From: Salticus scenicus
Lineage: Eukaryota; Arthropoda; Arachnida; Araneae; Salticidae
DNA: 64,000 bases
Assembly: GCA_963930645.1 (NCBI GenBank)
Contig: CAWVNO010002555.1
Span: forward strand, 372,001-436,000
Direction of reading: 5' to 3'
Shown here: positions 1 to 10,633 of the stretch, piece after piece
Layout: each line of letters opens with the position of its first letter
How positions within the stretch are numbered: position 1 is the first letter of the stretch
The notes under the pieces: generated by a model
Databases searched by the model: none
The model's input: the letters and a program-made list of their open reading frames with translations, nothing else
Told to the model about the DNA's origin: nothing
Program-made: the position numbers and the translations under genes

Positions 1-193
1 TCAAACTTCCAGATTAATTTTTTTTTTTTAATAGAGGATTACATCCATTATCCAATACCACCAACTATTTAAAAATATGATTTTGTGTTTGCAAACTATG
101 TTTAAAAATAGAACAGATCGAAAAAAGTAAAAATCAGAAGAATTTTGATGAAATGAACCCTTGCATGGTTTGAGCCATATCTTACTAATTGTG

Positions 194-820
194 CAGTCGG
201 CAGCAAAATTATTGATGCGCTAGCAATAATTTCTATTTAAAAGATGTGCACTTCGCTTCACTCACCGACACTGGACGCCGAAACTAATGTTATTCTATGG
301 GAAATTTTTCTTTACAAATAACTTATTAACTAATATATATTTTTAAATTCTGTTTTCTCATTCTGAAAATTCCCAGCTGTTAAATTGATGGACCTTTTTA
401 AAAAAATTATTTTTTAAATTTTTTATATTTTATTTTGAAGCTGCAAAATACGAATTTTCAATATGTGAAATTTTTTCATTTTGCAATTTCAAAATAAAAT
501 ATTAAAAATTAAAAAGATACATTTTTAGAAAAGGTCCGTCAATTTAACAGTTGGCAATTTTATGAATGTGAAAACAGAATTAAAAAATATGTATTAGTTA
601 ATAAGTTATTTGTAAAGAAAATTTCCCCATAAAATAACATTGGCTCGGGCTTCCGTAGACGGTAAGTGAAGAGGTCCGTTATGTAAATATTTATCGAGTC
701 ATGATCTTATACTGTTTATAAAAATGTAAGTTTATGATAAAAATTAGCGATCAAACTAAAGAAAAAAAAAGAAAGAAAAAGAAAAATATGGATGTGTGTT
801 TCAATAATTTTGCTGCCACT
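194..820. mobile_element. MITE (CAGTCGGCAGC family), copy 1, interrupted
   Basis: The left end CAGTCGGCAGCAAAATTATT and the right end (AATAATTTTGCTGCC) are inverted copies. The same ends occur in the compact 219-bp copy at 41267-41485. Here the element is split: about 194-250 and 671-820 align to the compact copy, and the middle is a foldback insertion. Non-coding. The TA-flanked compact copy suggests a mariner-like parent, which is inference. Confidence 0.7.
251..670. mobile_element. Foldback element inserted in the MITE
   Basis: The left arm (CTTCGCTTCACTCACCG, then the stretch around ATTCTATGGGAAATTT and TAACTTATTAACTAATA) returns as its reverse complement in the right arm up to GACGGTAAGTGAAG. 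The interior is AT-rich and also self-complementary. Right-arm-like sequence recurs at about 28590-28745, and a degenerate relative lies at 890-1230. No coding capacity. Confidence 0.65.
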
Positions 821-889
821 AGCAGCCAAGCTCCATATTATTCTAAATAGAAATTTGTTATGATAATTACTTCTTTTTTTTTTTTTTTT

Positions 890-1092
890 TTTTTGAATTC
901 TGTTTAGTTTTAGAATATTCACAATTGTTAAATTTGTTCTTGTTTTTCAAAAACAGTTTAATGTTTTATTTTGAAATTATAAAGTGCAAAAAAGAACTTT
1001 GATAATTTTTTTCCACTTTGTAACTTCAGTATGAAGTATTAAAAATTAAATAAATAAATTTTGGAAAAAACAAAAGCAAATTAAATTTTTCT

Positions 1093-1130
<38 letters not shown>

Positions 1131-1240
1131 ATAATGAAAACAGAAAAAAAAAAAAAAAAAAAAAAAATCATTATTTCTCATAAAATGTTTCCCTATATAA
1201 TAAAATGGGGTTCAGCTGTTGGCAGCTATATCTGAGGGTC
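890..1240. repeat. Degenerate foldback relative with long A/T tracts
   Basis: The sequence resembles the foldback at 251-670 (GAATTCTGTTT at the left, ATAATGAAAACAG and GTTGGCAGC at the right). Poly-T and poly-A runs of more than 20 bases pair with each other and may form a long hairpin. No gene here. The rest of 821-1628 shows nothing else. Confidence 0.45.
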
Positions 1241-1636
1241 TCTGACAGCTACAGAATGTTCAGACACCTTTTTTTATATAGATTATTCAACCATTATGCA
1301 TGCAAAATAGTCATTAAAAATTATAACTTTCTAGCTTTATACATGTTTAATAAACCATTAAATCATAATATCTGTGTCTTGTTTATTAATTTCCTTTTGA
1401 ATTTAGTAATTATTCATACTTTTCTTTGAATAGTTTTGTTTACTTGTAGCTTTTAATGTATTTGGTTTTATTTTACAAAACCTTCGTAATTTAAAGATTC
1501 AAAATTTTCAGTAAATTTTCCGGAAAACCCCACATCCCTATTTTTGGTCACATTTTGTGAGAGCAGGTAATATTGTTTAACTCTTGATGTGAACCGAGTA
1601 CTTTTTGTATGTAACTCCTTTCAAAGATCCCAGAAA

Positions 1637-1813
1637 CAGTGGCGGATCCAGAACTTGACTTTTGGGGGGGGGGGGGGGGGGGGCTAAGATTTTTCAAAGT
1701 GTTATTCTAAATCAATAAAAAATTTACAATTGCAATATTCAATTGTGAATGTCAGTGTTTTGGGGGGGGGGGGGGGCTTGAGCCCCCTAGCCCCCCCCTT
1801 AAATCCGCCACTG
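1637..1813. mobile_element. hAT-type MITE, 177 bp, 8-bp TSD
   Basis: The termini CAGTGGCGGATCCAG and AAATCCGCCACTG are inverted. The flanks are a perfect 8-bp direct repeat, cccagaaa (1629-1636 and 1814-1821), the target length of hAT elements. The interior has G runs of 12-20 bases and no ORF. A related right end appears near 34790-34863. Confidence 0.85.
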
Positions 1814-1821
1814 CCCAGAAA

Positions 1822-2838
1822 GTAATTTAGGAAGGGATTCAAACTAGCACATAAAGTCAAGTGTTAAAAATGAAGTTTAATTTAAAAAATTTCAACTTTT
1901 TATTTTTACCAAGAGTTTCCATCTGGCTTAAGAAAAACCTTTTATTCTTTCTGAAAAGATGTGTTAACAGGAGTCTGTCCAGACTTTTTTCAAACAGGGT
2001 TCTGTTTTTATGATATTATGAAAAATCTACACATAATTTTGTAAATCTAAATTTAGTGTGAAAATCCTGTTTTCCCGAACTTTATGGCCTAGGATCCTCT
2101 TTTTGTGAAATTGTGAAAAATTTAATTTTTCGAAACAAAATTACAATTAAGGTTTCATTTTAGACAATGATGGTTCACTTTTATTGCACTAAATTCGTAC
2201 ATGTCCACAGAAAACTTTTATAAATTAGAAATTGAATATTGGAGAAGGGGGCTAGTGTGGACATGGGACTGATGTGGACAACTTGAATAATTCTGTTATT
2301 TTTCAGTTAAAGTTTCTCTGTAATTTTTTGCAGATTGCTAACACTGTTATGCACTTCCACGTGCAATTGCATAAAAATATATTTTATGGTTAATTAGCAA
2401 TTTGTAAAACAAGTTTCTTATGGTACAAAGATAAGTTGGTGATTTGTTTTTTGATTACTAAAAGTTATACTATTTTAATTATTTCAAATGAAAAGGGATA
2501 GTATGTTATAAATGAATATATTAAAAAAATTTTTTGATAGTCACTTTTGCTCTGCATGATTTAAATTTACCTGTGCTAGGTCTGAAGAAATAAATGGCTA
2601 CATGAGGCTAATGTGGACACGTGGTAGTGGGGCTGCTGTGGACATGTCTATACTAGTCCCAATCAGCTTCCAGTGATAAAAACATTAAGCATATAAGTAT
2701 ATCATATTTTATGCTAAATAAGTTGCATTTTATAAAGTAATTTAACTGTAGAACATACACATAGAACACAAATTTATTTTGATAAACATTTTTATTTAAA
2801 TTACTAATGGCAATCTTAAGATTATTATTTGATAATAA
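1822..2838. other. Non-coding; possible left end of a TIR element
   Basis: AT-rich with no gene. Sequence at 2243-2290 (AAGGGGGCTAGTGTGGACA) matches the reverse complement of 5771-5797 (TTGTCCACACTAGCCCCCTT). These could be the ends of a decayed element holding the foldback at 2839-5169. The phrase recurs in variant form near 2610-2650. The target site is not resolved. Confidence 0.4.
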
Positions 2839-5169
2839 TATAATAGTCCAGTCAAAATAGGAAAAATAGAAGAAAAAAATCGTGTAGTTTTGAAATTTTG
2901 CATACTCATAGCCGATGGGGTCCTGAACAACATACTAAAAGTCCCCGCCCGTGGGGGGTGAGTGGGGGGCATTTAAGGGGGGCAATTTTCAGTTTTTATT
3001 ACATATCTTAAAACCTATCGCATCTAGGGAAAAAATGTCAATTACAAAATTAATCTACGTAAAATTTCCTACAAAAATGTATACTACATTTTGTTTGTAC
3101 GATCATTAGTTTAGAAGATATAGGGAGATGAACTAACACATTTTCTTGAAAAATTCTTTTTTGCAATAGTAAAATCAACTAAAGTGTGCAATTAAAAGGG
3201 TTCTTGTCAAATATTTTCTAATGTAAAAAACAAATATATACATAGGGAATATGCAAGGATAATACAGCATGTTTTGTAAGTTTTAAATAATTTTAAGGCT
3301 AGTAGGCGCAAGTGGCGGTTTTAGTAAAAATCTGGATAAGTCTAGGCAAAATAGAAAAAAAAAAAATCGTGTAGTTTTGAAATTTTGCACACTCATAGCC
3401 GAGAGGGTCCTGAACAACATACTAAAAGTCCCCGCCCGTGGGGGGTGAGCGGGGGGCATTTAAGGGGGCAATTTTCAGTTTTTATTACATATCTTAAAAA
3501 CTATCGCATTTAGAGAAAAAATGTCAATTACAAAATTAATCTACGCAAAATTTCCTACAAAAATGTATATTATATTTTGTTTGTACAATCATTAATTTAG
3601 AAGATATAGGGAGATGAAATAACACATTTTCTTGAAAAATTCTTTTTTGCAGTAGTAAAATCAACTAAAGTGTGCAATTAAAAGGGTTCTTGTCAAATAT
3701 TTTCTAATGTAAAAAACAAATATATACATAGGGAATATGCAAGGATAATACAGCATGTTTTGTAAGTTTTAAATAATTTTAAGACTAGCAGGCGCAAGTG
3801 GCGGTTTGAGTAAAAATCTAGATAACGAAGACCCAAAACCGATCAACATAAAAAAAAAAAAAAAATCGTGTAGCTTAGAAATTGAGCACAGTTATAAAGT
3901 TAAGTGCCCTGAATAACATACTAAAAGTCCCTAACCATGGGGGGGGCATTTAAAGGGGGCACATTTCAGTTTTTATTAAGTTTGAAAACTATCGCATTTA
4001 GAGAAAAAAAATCTCAATTGCAAAATTAATCTACGTGAAATTTCCTAAAAAAATTGTATATTCTATTTTGTTTGTATGATCAATAGTTTAGAAGATATAG
4101 GGGAACGAAATAACGCATTTTCTTGAAATTTTTTTTTTTTTTTTTTTTTTTAATAGTAAAATCAACAAAATTGTGGAATTAAAAGGGTTCTGATAAAATA
4201 TTTTCTAATGTACAAAACAAATATATGCATAGGGAATATGTAAGGATAATACAGCATGTTTGGTACGTTTTAAATAATTTTAAGATTAGTAGGCGCAAGT
4301 GGTGTTTAGGTAAAAATCCAGATAACGAAGACCCAAAACCGATCAACATTAAAAAAAATCTTATAGCTTTGATACTGAGCACAGTTATAAGGTTAAGTGT
4401 CTTGAACAACATACTAAAAGTTGCATTTTCTTTAAATCCTCTGTAAGTGATAGTAGATATAAAATACATAAAATGTGAATGCTATGATACATTAAATACT
4501 TTAAAATTACTTATAGCAAGCATGCATTAAAAAATTTAACACCCCCCCTGCCCCCCGCTCACCCACAACGGTCGGGGACTTTTAGTTTGTTGTTCAGGAA
4601 ACTTAACCTTATAACTGTGCTCAATTTCAAAGCTACACTATATTTTTTAATGTTGATCGATTTTGGGTCTTCGTTATCTTGATTTTTACTGAAACCACCA
4701 CTTACGCCTACTAGCCTTTAAATTATTTAAAACGTACAAAACAAGCTGTATTATCCTTGCATATTCCTTATGTATATATTTGTTTTTTACATTAGAAAAT
4801 ATTTGACGTTGATTTTACTATTGCAAAAAATAATTTTTCAAGAAAATGTGTTATTTCATCTCCCTATATCTTCTAAACTAATGATCGTACAAACAAAATG
4901 TAATATACATTTTTGTAGGAAATTTTACGTAGATTAATTTTGTAATTGACATTTTTCCTCTAAATGTGATAGTTTTCAAGATATTTAATAAAAGCTGAAA
5001 AGTGCCCCCCTTAAATGCCTCCCCTGACCCCCGCTCACCCCCCACGGTCGGGGACTTTTAGTATGTTATTCAGGACCCTCTCAGCTATGAGTATGTAAAA
5101 TTTCAAAACTACACGATTTTTTTCCTCTATTCATCAAATTTTGGCCTTCGTTGCCTGGACTATAATAGG
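2839..5169. mobile_element. Large foldback element with tandem and inverted units
   Basis: The ends are inverted (TATAATAGTCCAG at 2839-2851; CTGGACTATAATA near 5155-5167). The left side holds about three and a half direct units of roughly 0.49 kb, starting near 2853, 3338, 3826 and 4320. Each contains a track such as CTAAAAGTCCCCGCCCGTGG and GGGGGCATTTAAGGGGG. One inverted copy fills about 4530-5165. No transposase is seen and short ORFs follow the repeat. This matches the general layout of foldback elements. Confidence 0.75.
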
Positions 5170-6221
5170 TATGTATAGTACTCACAATTTTTTATAAGTC
5201 ATTATGGTTCGTTCGTACGAACGCATTAGCTGAGACATTGCAAACCCTCAATGATAGCTCCAGGGCCCCGAGCTTTGATAACTTTTTCTAGTTTATTTCC
5301 TTTTTATATTACTGTGCGGTGTTAGGCCTGCCCTTTTTTTTCTCCCACACTCTTGTGTTTTTTTTTTTTTTTTATTTATTTTTTTTTTTGTAATTTTCTA
5401 GTGTATGAAATTTTATCTCTGAAATAGATATCTAATTGCAGTCTTTAATAACAAAAACATATTAAGCATAACCTAATTAAAATATAGTCTAATTAGATTA
5501 ATATATACTAAGGAGTATACTGTTTAGTTTCAAATTAATTTTATTAGGGTTTTACATACACTTTTAAGAGTTGTATTATATTGTCTAAATCAATACTCTA
5601 GTTTGTCCGACGAAAACAGCCATTTGTGAAAAAATTACTACTTAAAAACTGTATTTCCAAATAACAAAATATATCAATCAAATTAAAGGTACAAAAAGTA
5701 CAAATTCCTGTAAAAAAAATACTTGATGAGTTAAAAACATTTAGTACACTTTTTTGGAAAAATTATGAAAATTGTCCACACTAGCCCCCTTCACCCCTAT
5801 CTACTTCTCAGGGAAATACTGCAAAACTCGTCCGATAGCCTGTTCGTTTTATGGAAGATTAGTTTTTAAAATGAAACGGATTTATCAAAAGGTCTATTTT
5901 TAAGGGGGGAAATTTTGTGAAGGGTCCTTTAACGGTCCTAGGGTTAGCAGGTTTTTGACATGTGACAGTTTTTGATGGTTTAAACCATGGTTAAAACCGT
6001 CATGTCAAAAACCTATATTTATAATTTAATTGTCATGTAAAATCTTAGTTTAACAAAATATAATTTATAAGGAATTTTTAAAAAGTAAATAGATTGATGT
6101 TCTTTGAAAAACACATTGTTGCAACATTTTAATTAATATAAAAAACAAAACTTTAGGCTTTTAAAATTTTATTAGGAATTATTTCTATGTTCATTAAAAA
6201 TATGCTGCGATACTTTTGTAT
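5170..6221. other. Non-coding stretch with short palindromes
   Basis: No gene seen. Contents: a short palindrome around 5207-5222 (GTTCGTTCGTACGAAC), T-rich runs near 5350-5390, and a 65-bp palindrome at 5950-6014 in which AGGTTTTTGACATG is repeated inverted as CATGTCAAAAACCT. A degenerate half of the last motif also occurs at 10510-10550. Confidence 0.5.
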
Positions 6222-6676
6222 ATTAATTTATAATAAAAGTACCTTTTATGATGCTCTGTTAATCGCTATAGATCTTTCAGGGCGATCCGCCCCTTCTTCA
6301 ATAGCTACATGGCTGTTGTCTTTTGTTGAAACTGGTCTCTCATCGTGCTTCTCTTTCAGTCCCGCTTTTCATAATCTGGCGCCACTGTTAATCGCTATAG
6401 ATCTTTCAGGGCGATCCGCCCCTTCTTCAATAGCTACATGGCTGTTGTGTTTTGTTGAAACTGGTCTCTCATCGTGCTTCTCTCTTTCAGTCCCGCTTTT
6501 CATAATTCGCGGGGCGCCAAATTATGAAAAGCGGGACTGAAAGAGAGAAGCACGATGAGAGACCAGTTTCAACAAAAGACAACAGCCATGTAGCTATTGA
6601 AGAAGGGGCGGATCGCCCTGAAAGATCTATAGCGATTAACAGAGCATCATAAAAGGTACTTTTATTATAAATTAAT
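6222..6676. mobile_element. Palindromic element with hammerhead-like arms
   Basis: The left end ATTAATTTATAATAAAAGTA is inverted at 6657-6676. The left side has two direct copies (about 6251-6384 and 6388-6510) of one unit; the right side (about 6520-6650) is its inverted copy. Read from the inner side outward, each unit gives TTGAAGA, a short GC-rich stem, GAAA, then AGATCT and a closing strand. That is the order of a type I hammerhead, but the first core base is T instead of C. The 117-codon plus ORF across it is a by-product of the repeat. Confidence 0.75.
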
Positions 6677-6915
6677 TCAAGTTGGTCTGTTTTTAAGAAT
6701 TTAAATTTTAAATACTTTTGTATATTATTATGAAATGTATTTATAACTATGCCTAATATAGTATATGTTGAATTTACTTATTTGATACTTTAAAAATATA
6801 GTTTTTTTTAGTAAGATATTTATAAGTACGTTTTAAAAGGCAAACATATTAATGTTTTTGGAGAAACATTATTATAACTTTAAAAACATTTAAAATACCT
6901 TAAAATCCTTTAACT

Positions 6916-6981
6916 GAGCAGCATTACGATATATTTCGACGCGCTAGTCGCGGTCGTCATCAGGTTGATAACTTGCTGCTC
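6916..6981 (-). ncRNA. Type I hammerhead ribozyme motif, core intact
   Basis: On the minus strand: GAGCAGC, spacer, CTGATGA (6957-6963), a stem II with loop ACTAG, GAAA (6934-6937), a two-pair stem III (AT/AT), cleavage-site C, and the closing strand ending GCTGCTC. The outer stem I is seven perfect pairs. One extra C follows CTGATGA before stem II, as in the Penelope-element copies. Base pairing was assigned by eye; cleavage is not shown. Confidence 0.65.
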
Positions 6982-7062
6982 TATTGACTGTCTTGTCATC
7001 GGCTTCTTTATCCTCCTCTTCCGTACTGACCGATAAAGAAGCCGATGACAAGACGGTTAATA

Positions 7063-7127
7063 GAGCAGCAAGTTATCAACCTGATGACGACCGTGACAGC
7101 GCATCAAAATATATCGTAATGCTGCTC
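7063..7127 (+). ncRNA. Hammerhead-like motif with broken core
   Basis: Mirror copy of the minus-strand motif. GAGCAGC and GCTGCTC still pair as stem I and CTGATGA is present at 7081-7087, but the GAAA box reads CAAAA and stem II has two changes. It is expected to be inactive. Confidence 0.6.
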
Positions 7128-7394
7128 AGTTAAAGGATTTTAAGGTATTTTAAATGTTTTTAAAGTTTAATTTCATCCTTTTATATTTTATTCAATTCAT
7201 TATTATAACATTTTGATTGATATAAAAACAAAACTTCAGACTTCTAAAAATTCATGATTTATAAGTCATTGATAGATCATTTTGATTGGTGAATCATTTT
7301 ATTTGCAATATAACATTGTATATTTCAATTTTTTTAGTATTATGTATTTAACCAGTAAAATAAAAATACATAGCCTAATATTTTGTATTTAAAT

Positions 7395-8497
7395 CAGGAT
7401 TGGCAAAAACCCGGGTTTTTCTACAAAAACCCAACCCACTTGGGTTTTTCTGAGTTTTTGAATTTGATTTTACACTCTTTTTAACGACTAGAGGGGCACA
7501 ACCTGCAGCCCAGGGGCCAATGTGGCCCAGTAGCCATCAATTTGCGGCCCGCAGAAGGACCAACATTACCTATAGATCGTATGAATCATCAGCAAGAACA
7601 AAAATATAAAAAAAGAGATAAATTATTTTATTTTTTGCACTTACAAAACTGGCTGGCATTTATAAAAACTTTCCTTTTTGTGTGGGAGAGGGGGTGGGGA
7701 TAAAAATGTCGAATTTTATACATATTTCTATGTAATGTAACCCATAATAGGTTTCTTAAAATTTTAATGGAAAAATTATGGAATAATCTATTGGTGATTT
7801 ATATCTTTTATTAAAAACTGAAAAGTGTAATGATCAGTAAAGCTGCTCTCCAATTTTTTTTTTTTTTTTTTTGAGAGTGGAACATAATTATATGTATTAA
7901 AATTAATGATGAAGTAATGATTCAGATTCTAATCATTCAGATTTGTAATTTTTTTTTTTTTTTTTTTTTTAATCTGTGCACAAATGTTTGAATTCTAACA
8001 AGAAGAAAAAACAAATTGAAAACATTTTGAAGTTTTAAAGAACTTTCTGTCTAAGTTAGTGACACATTTATGATCCTCAGACAAAGCAGCAATCAAAAGA
8101 ATAGTGCTACAGAGATTCCTGCAGCTAAAGAAGTTCCACACTCCGAAATCGGACAAAAAAGACTTGGTGTCCATTACAGCGATAGTGCACCTGATGATAG
8201 TGTGCCTCTATCTATGTATATTTATTACACAGTGAATATATCTGCATAATTTAATTCTTTTATATTATCTTGCCTGTGGCCTTTCATGTCCCAGTCAACA
8301 GCGAGAGTGGCCCTCCAGCCAAAAAGGTTGTGCACCCCTATTTTAAAGTGATGGTACTTTAAAATACCGTTAGTAGATTAAAGGGTTTTAAAAGATAAGG
8401 TGTTTTCTATACTTTATAGATGGGATTTGTAAATTATAAATAATTTTTAACAAAAACACAGTGGGTTATTGTTGCTGGGCCCAGTTTGCCAACCCTG
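7395..8497. mobile_element. hAT-flanked non-autonomous element, 8-bp TSD
   Basis: The termini CAGGATTGGCAAA and TTTGCCAACCCTG are inverted. The 8-bp direct repeats atttaaat (7387-7394 and 8498-8505) are perfect. No transposase ORF. A second pair of inverted ends (GGGGCACAACCTGCAG near 7492; AAGGTTGTGCACCCCT near 8324-8339) lies inside, suggesting another hAT-like insertion; its target duplication could not be found. Confidence 0.75.
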
Positions 8498-8727
8498 ATT
8501 TAAATATTTTATAGAATTTTTTTTTTTTTTTTTTGATTGCTGATATTGCAAGTTTATAAGAAAAAGCAATAATTCTGAATATTAAACAAGCTTCAATTGT
8601 GTCTGAAATTCTTATAATTGCCTTGAGCAAGAGAAATAGGAATGCTTTCTGGACATGTATGAATTGTAATAAATTTAATATTTACTCGTACATATTTTTA
8701 AAAAATGTATTAGTCTAAGCTGTAGGG

Positions 8728-10002
8728 CCCAACAGCGGCCAAGCAGTTCTACGCTCAAAGCTGGCAGACATGAGGTGCCGGGTTCAATCCCAGGGTGCGC
8801 TCGTCGGCCTAGACTTCAGAGTTCTTTTTTTTTTTTTTTTTTTTTGTGGTTTTCTTCGAAAATTGCACAAATACCGTATATTTCCGAATATAAGCCGATC
8901 CGTATATAAGCCGAGAGTACATTTTTCCCTGCAGAAATTTGCCCAAAATTGCAAACCCGTGTATAAGCCGAATTGAAAAAATACTCTTTTTAAAGTTTGA
9001 GTATATCGCCAAAATGGAGAAAATATTGCCAATCTATACAACCTTCAGGATAATCTGTCCAATGAAATTGCGCGAAATGCGTGCTTATCCAATAATTCCT
9101 TATCTTGCTTAGCCATAACGTAAAACGTTCGCAGATTGTTCGCCAACGGCGATAGTTTTAACTCTGGCAACCCTATCAGAAGGGAGGCAAACACAGACGC
9201 GAACGCAAGTCCCGGCAGCCGAAAACGATGGCTACCGTAATACCGGGCCGGGAGACCTAACCCTAACGTCGATGAAGCAATGCCGCCGCTGGATGTTTAC
9301 ATAAATAAGCCGTGTAAAGTCCGATTGCATCGATTTTTTTTTAATGACGTATCTAAATTATTTTGTATATTTCTACTTTTCAGTACTTTTATCAGTGCTT
9401 CAAGGCAATCTTCAACAAAATAAAAATACTTCTATAAAAAATGAAGCTTTGCCGCTTTTGCTAGTGTAAGCCTAGAAACATTTTAAACAGAGATGATTTA
9501 AATTTAATTGTATAAATTAAAAATATGATCGGGAGTCCTGTTTTTTTTCAAGTTTCTCTTATACTATTTCTGAATCAGACAGAGAATTTACTCCGTTCGT
9601 GCACTCTGCCGACGACTTCAGTTACCGGCAGGTCAAAAAGAAATGTAAACAAACGTGACTACATCGAGCGTTTCGTGAAATAAATTTAAAATTACTAATT
9701 TAAGAGTTTTATATGTGATAATTATTTAAGAATAAGATTTAGTATAACTATTTTACTTTATATATACTTTTTAAGCTTAAAATATATGTATTCAATCATT
9801 GTTTCTGAAGTACGTTTTTTGCTAGAAATGTAGATCCGTATATAAGCCGACCATTATAATACAGCTTACGAAAAATTTCCAAAAATTCTCGGCTTATACA
9901 CGGAAATATACGGTATGCCTGACGGACTAGGACCCTTTAGAAAGAACCCCACGGATGGCACTCGCCCTTAGGCCTAAGACTTAGAGTAGTCAATCAGCCT
10001 TA
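8728..10002 (+). mobile_element. tRNA-derived SINE, split by an insertion
   Basis: The SINE occupies about 8728-8873 and 9914-10002. The head contains a B-box-like CGGGTTCAATCCC at 8779-8791 and an upstream A-box-like segment (AGCGGCCAAGCAGTTCTACG). The same head, middle and tail occur in order on the minus strand at 44466-44692, which supports a real dispersed family of roughly 230-250 bp. A poly-T run of about 22 bases lies inside. The 1.04-kb element 8874-9913 interrupts it. Confidence 0.7.
8874..9913. mobile_element. TA-flanked MITE-like element (1.04 kb)
   Basis: The ends CCGTATATTTCCG and CGGAAATATACGG are inverted, with TA on both sides (8872-8873, 9914-9915). The motif CGTATATAAGCCGA is repeated just inside both ends. 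No transposase ORF. A TA target and these ends fit a non-autonomous Tc1/mariner-type element. Confidence 0.8.
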
Positions 10003-10633
10003 CTCCCAAAACACCAATAGTCCAAGCTATAAACAGGTACAAATATTTATACAATCAATAATAATAATAAATAGATAAAAATTTATTAATAGATAAGTGT
10101 GACAAATATAGATTATAAATATATAATTATTTTCAGATTCATATTGATTTACTGCCTACATATTACGTCTTACTTAAAAAAAAAAAAAAAAAAAATCAGT
10201 ATTCCTGTGTTTTTATGGCTTATGTGAAAATTTATAATTAACTTTGGAATTTTAGAATTTCATAAATATTAATTTTTACAAACATAAACATACAAAATAT
10301 GTCTATGCATACTTTGTACATATTTCTTATGTTATAAACCAATTTACCTATATTTTTATAAATTATCTACATGTTTGTTTTTTTTTTTAAGATTTGTTAA
10401 TTTATAAACAGCATAATATTGAGATATTCACTTGTATATGGCAAATATTACTAAATCCTATTTCTAACCAGATTCTAGCTCATTTATAGATTTTGAATTT
10501 TGACAATACAGGCTTTTGACGGTTTAAAGCCTTGTCATGTCAAAAACCCAACCCTGATGCAAACTAATATAATGTCTACAACAGAGCAATATAGGCAAGG
10601 CAAATAATGTAGATTATGTAATATTTCTCTAAG

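Larger units (their letters stand above)
6877..7167. mobile_element. Palindromic element with two opposed hammerheads
   Basis: A near-perfect inverted repeat: AACTTTAAAAACATTTAAAA at the left is mirrored at the right, with a short centre near 7010-7035. Each arm carries a hammerhead-like sequence, one per strand (separate entries). No ORF. The arrangement resembles the inverted terminal repeats of the Penelope-like element at 16.5-18.7 kb, so derivation from such repeats is possible but inferred. Confidence 0.8.

Noticed and set aside
2839..5169. CRISPR-like array
   Set aside because: Units are about 0.49 kb with no short spacers, and the genome is eukaryotic.
6187..6540. 117-codon plus ORF with an internal repeat
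   Set aside because: It comes from the two direct units of a palindromic element; the repeated peptide reflects DNA repetition, not a protein.
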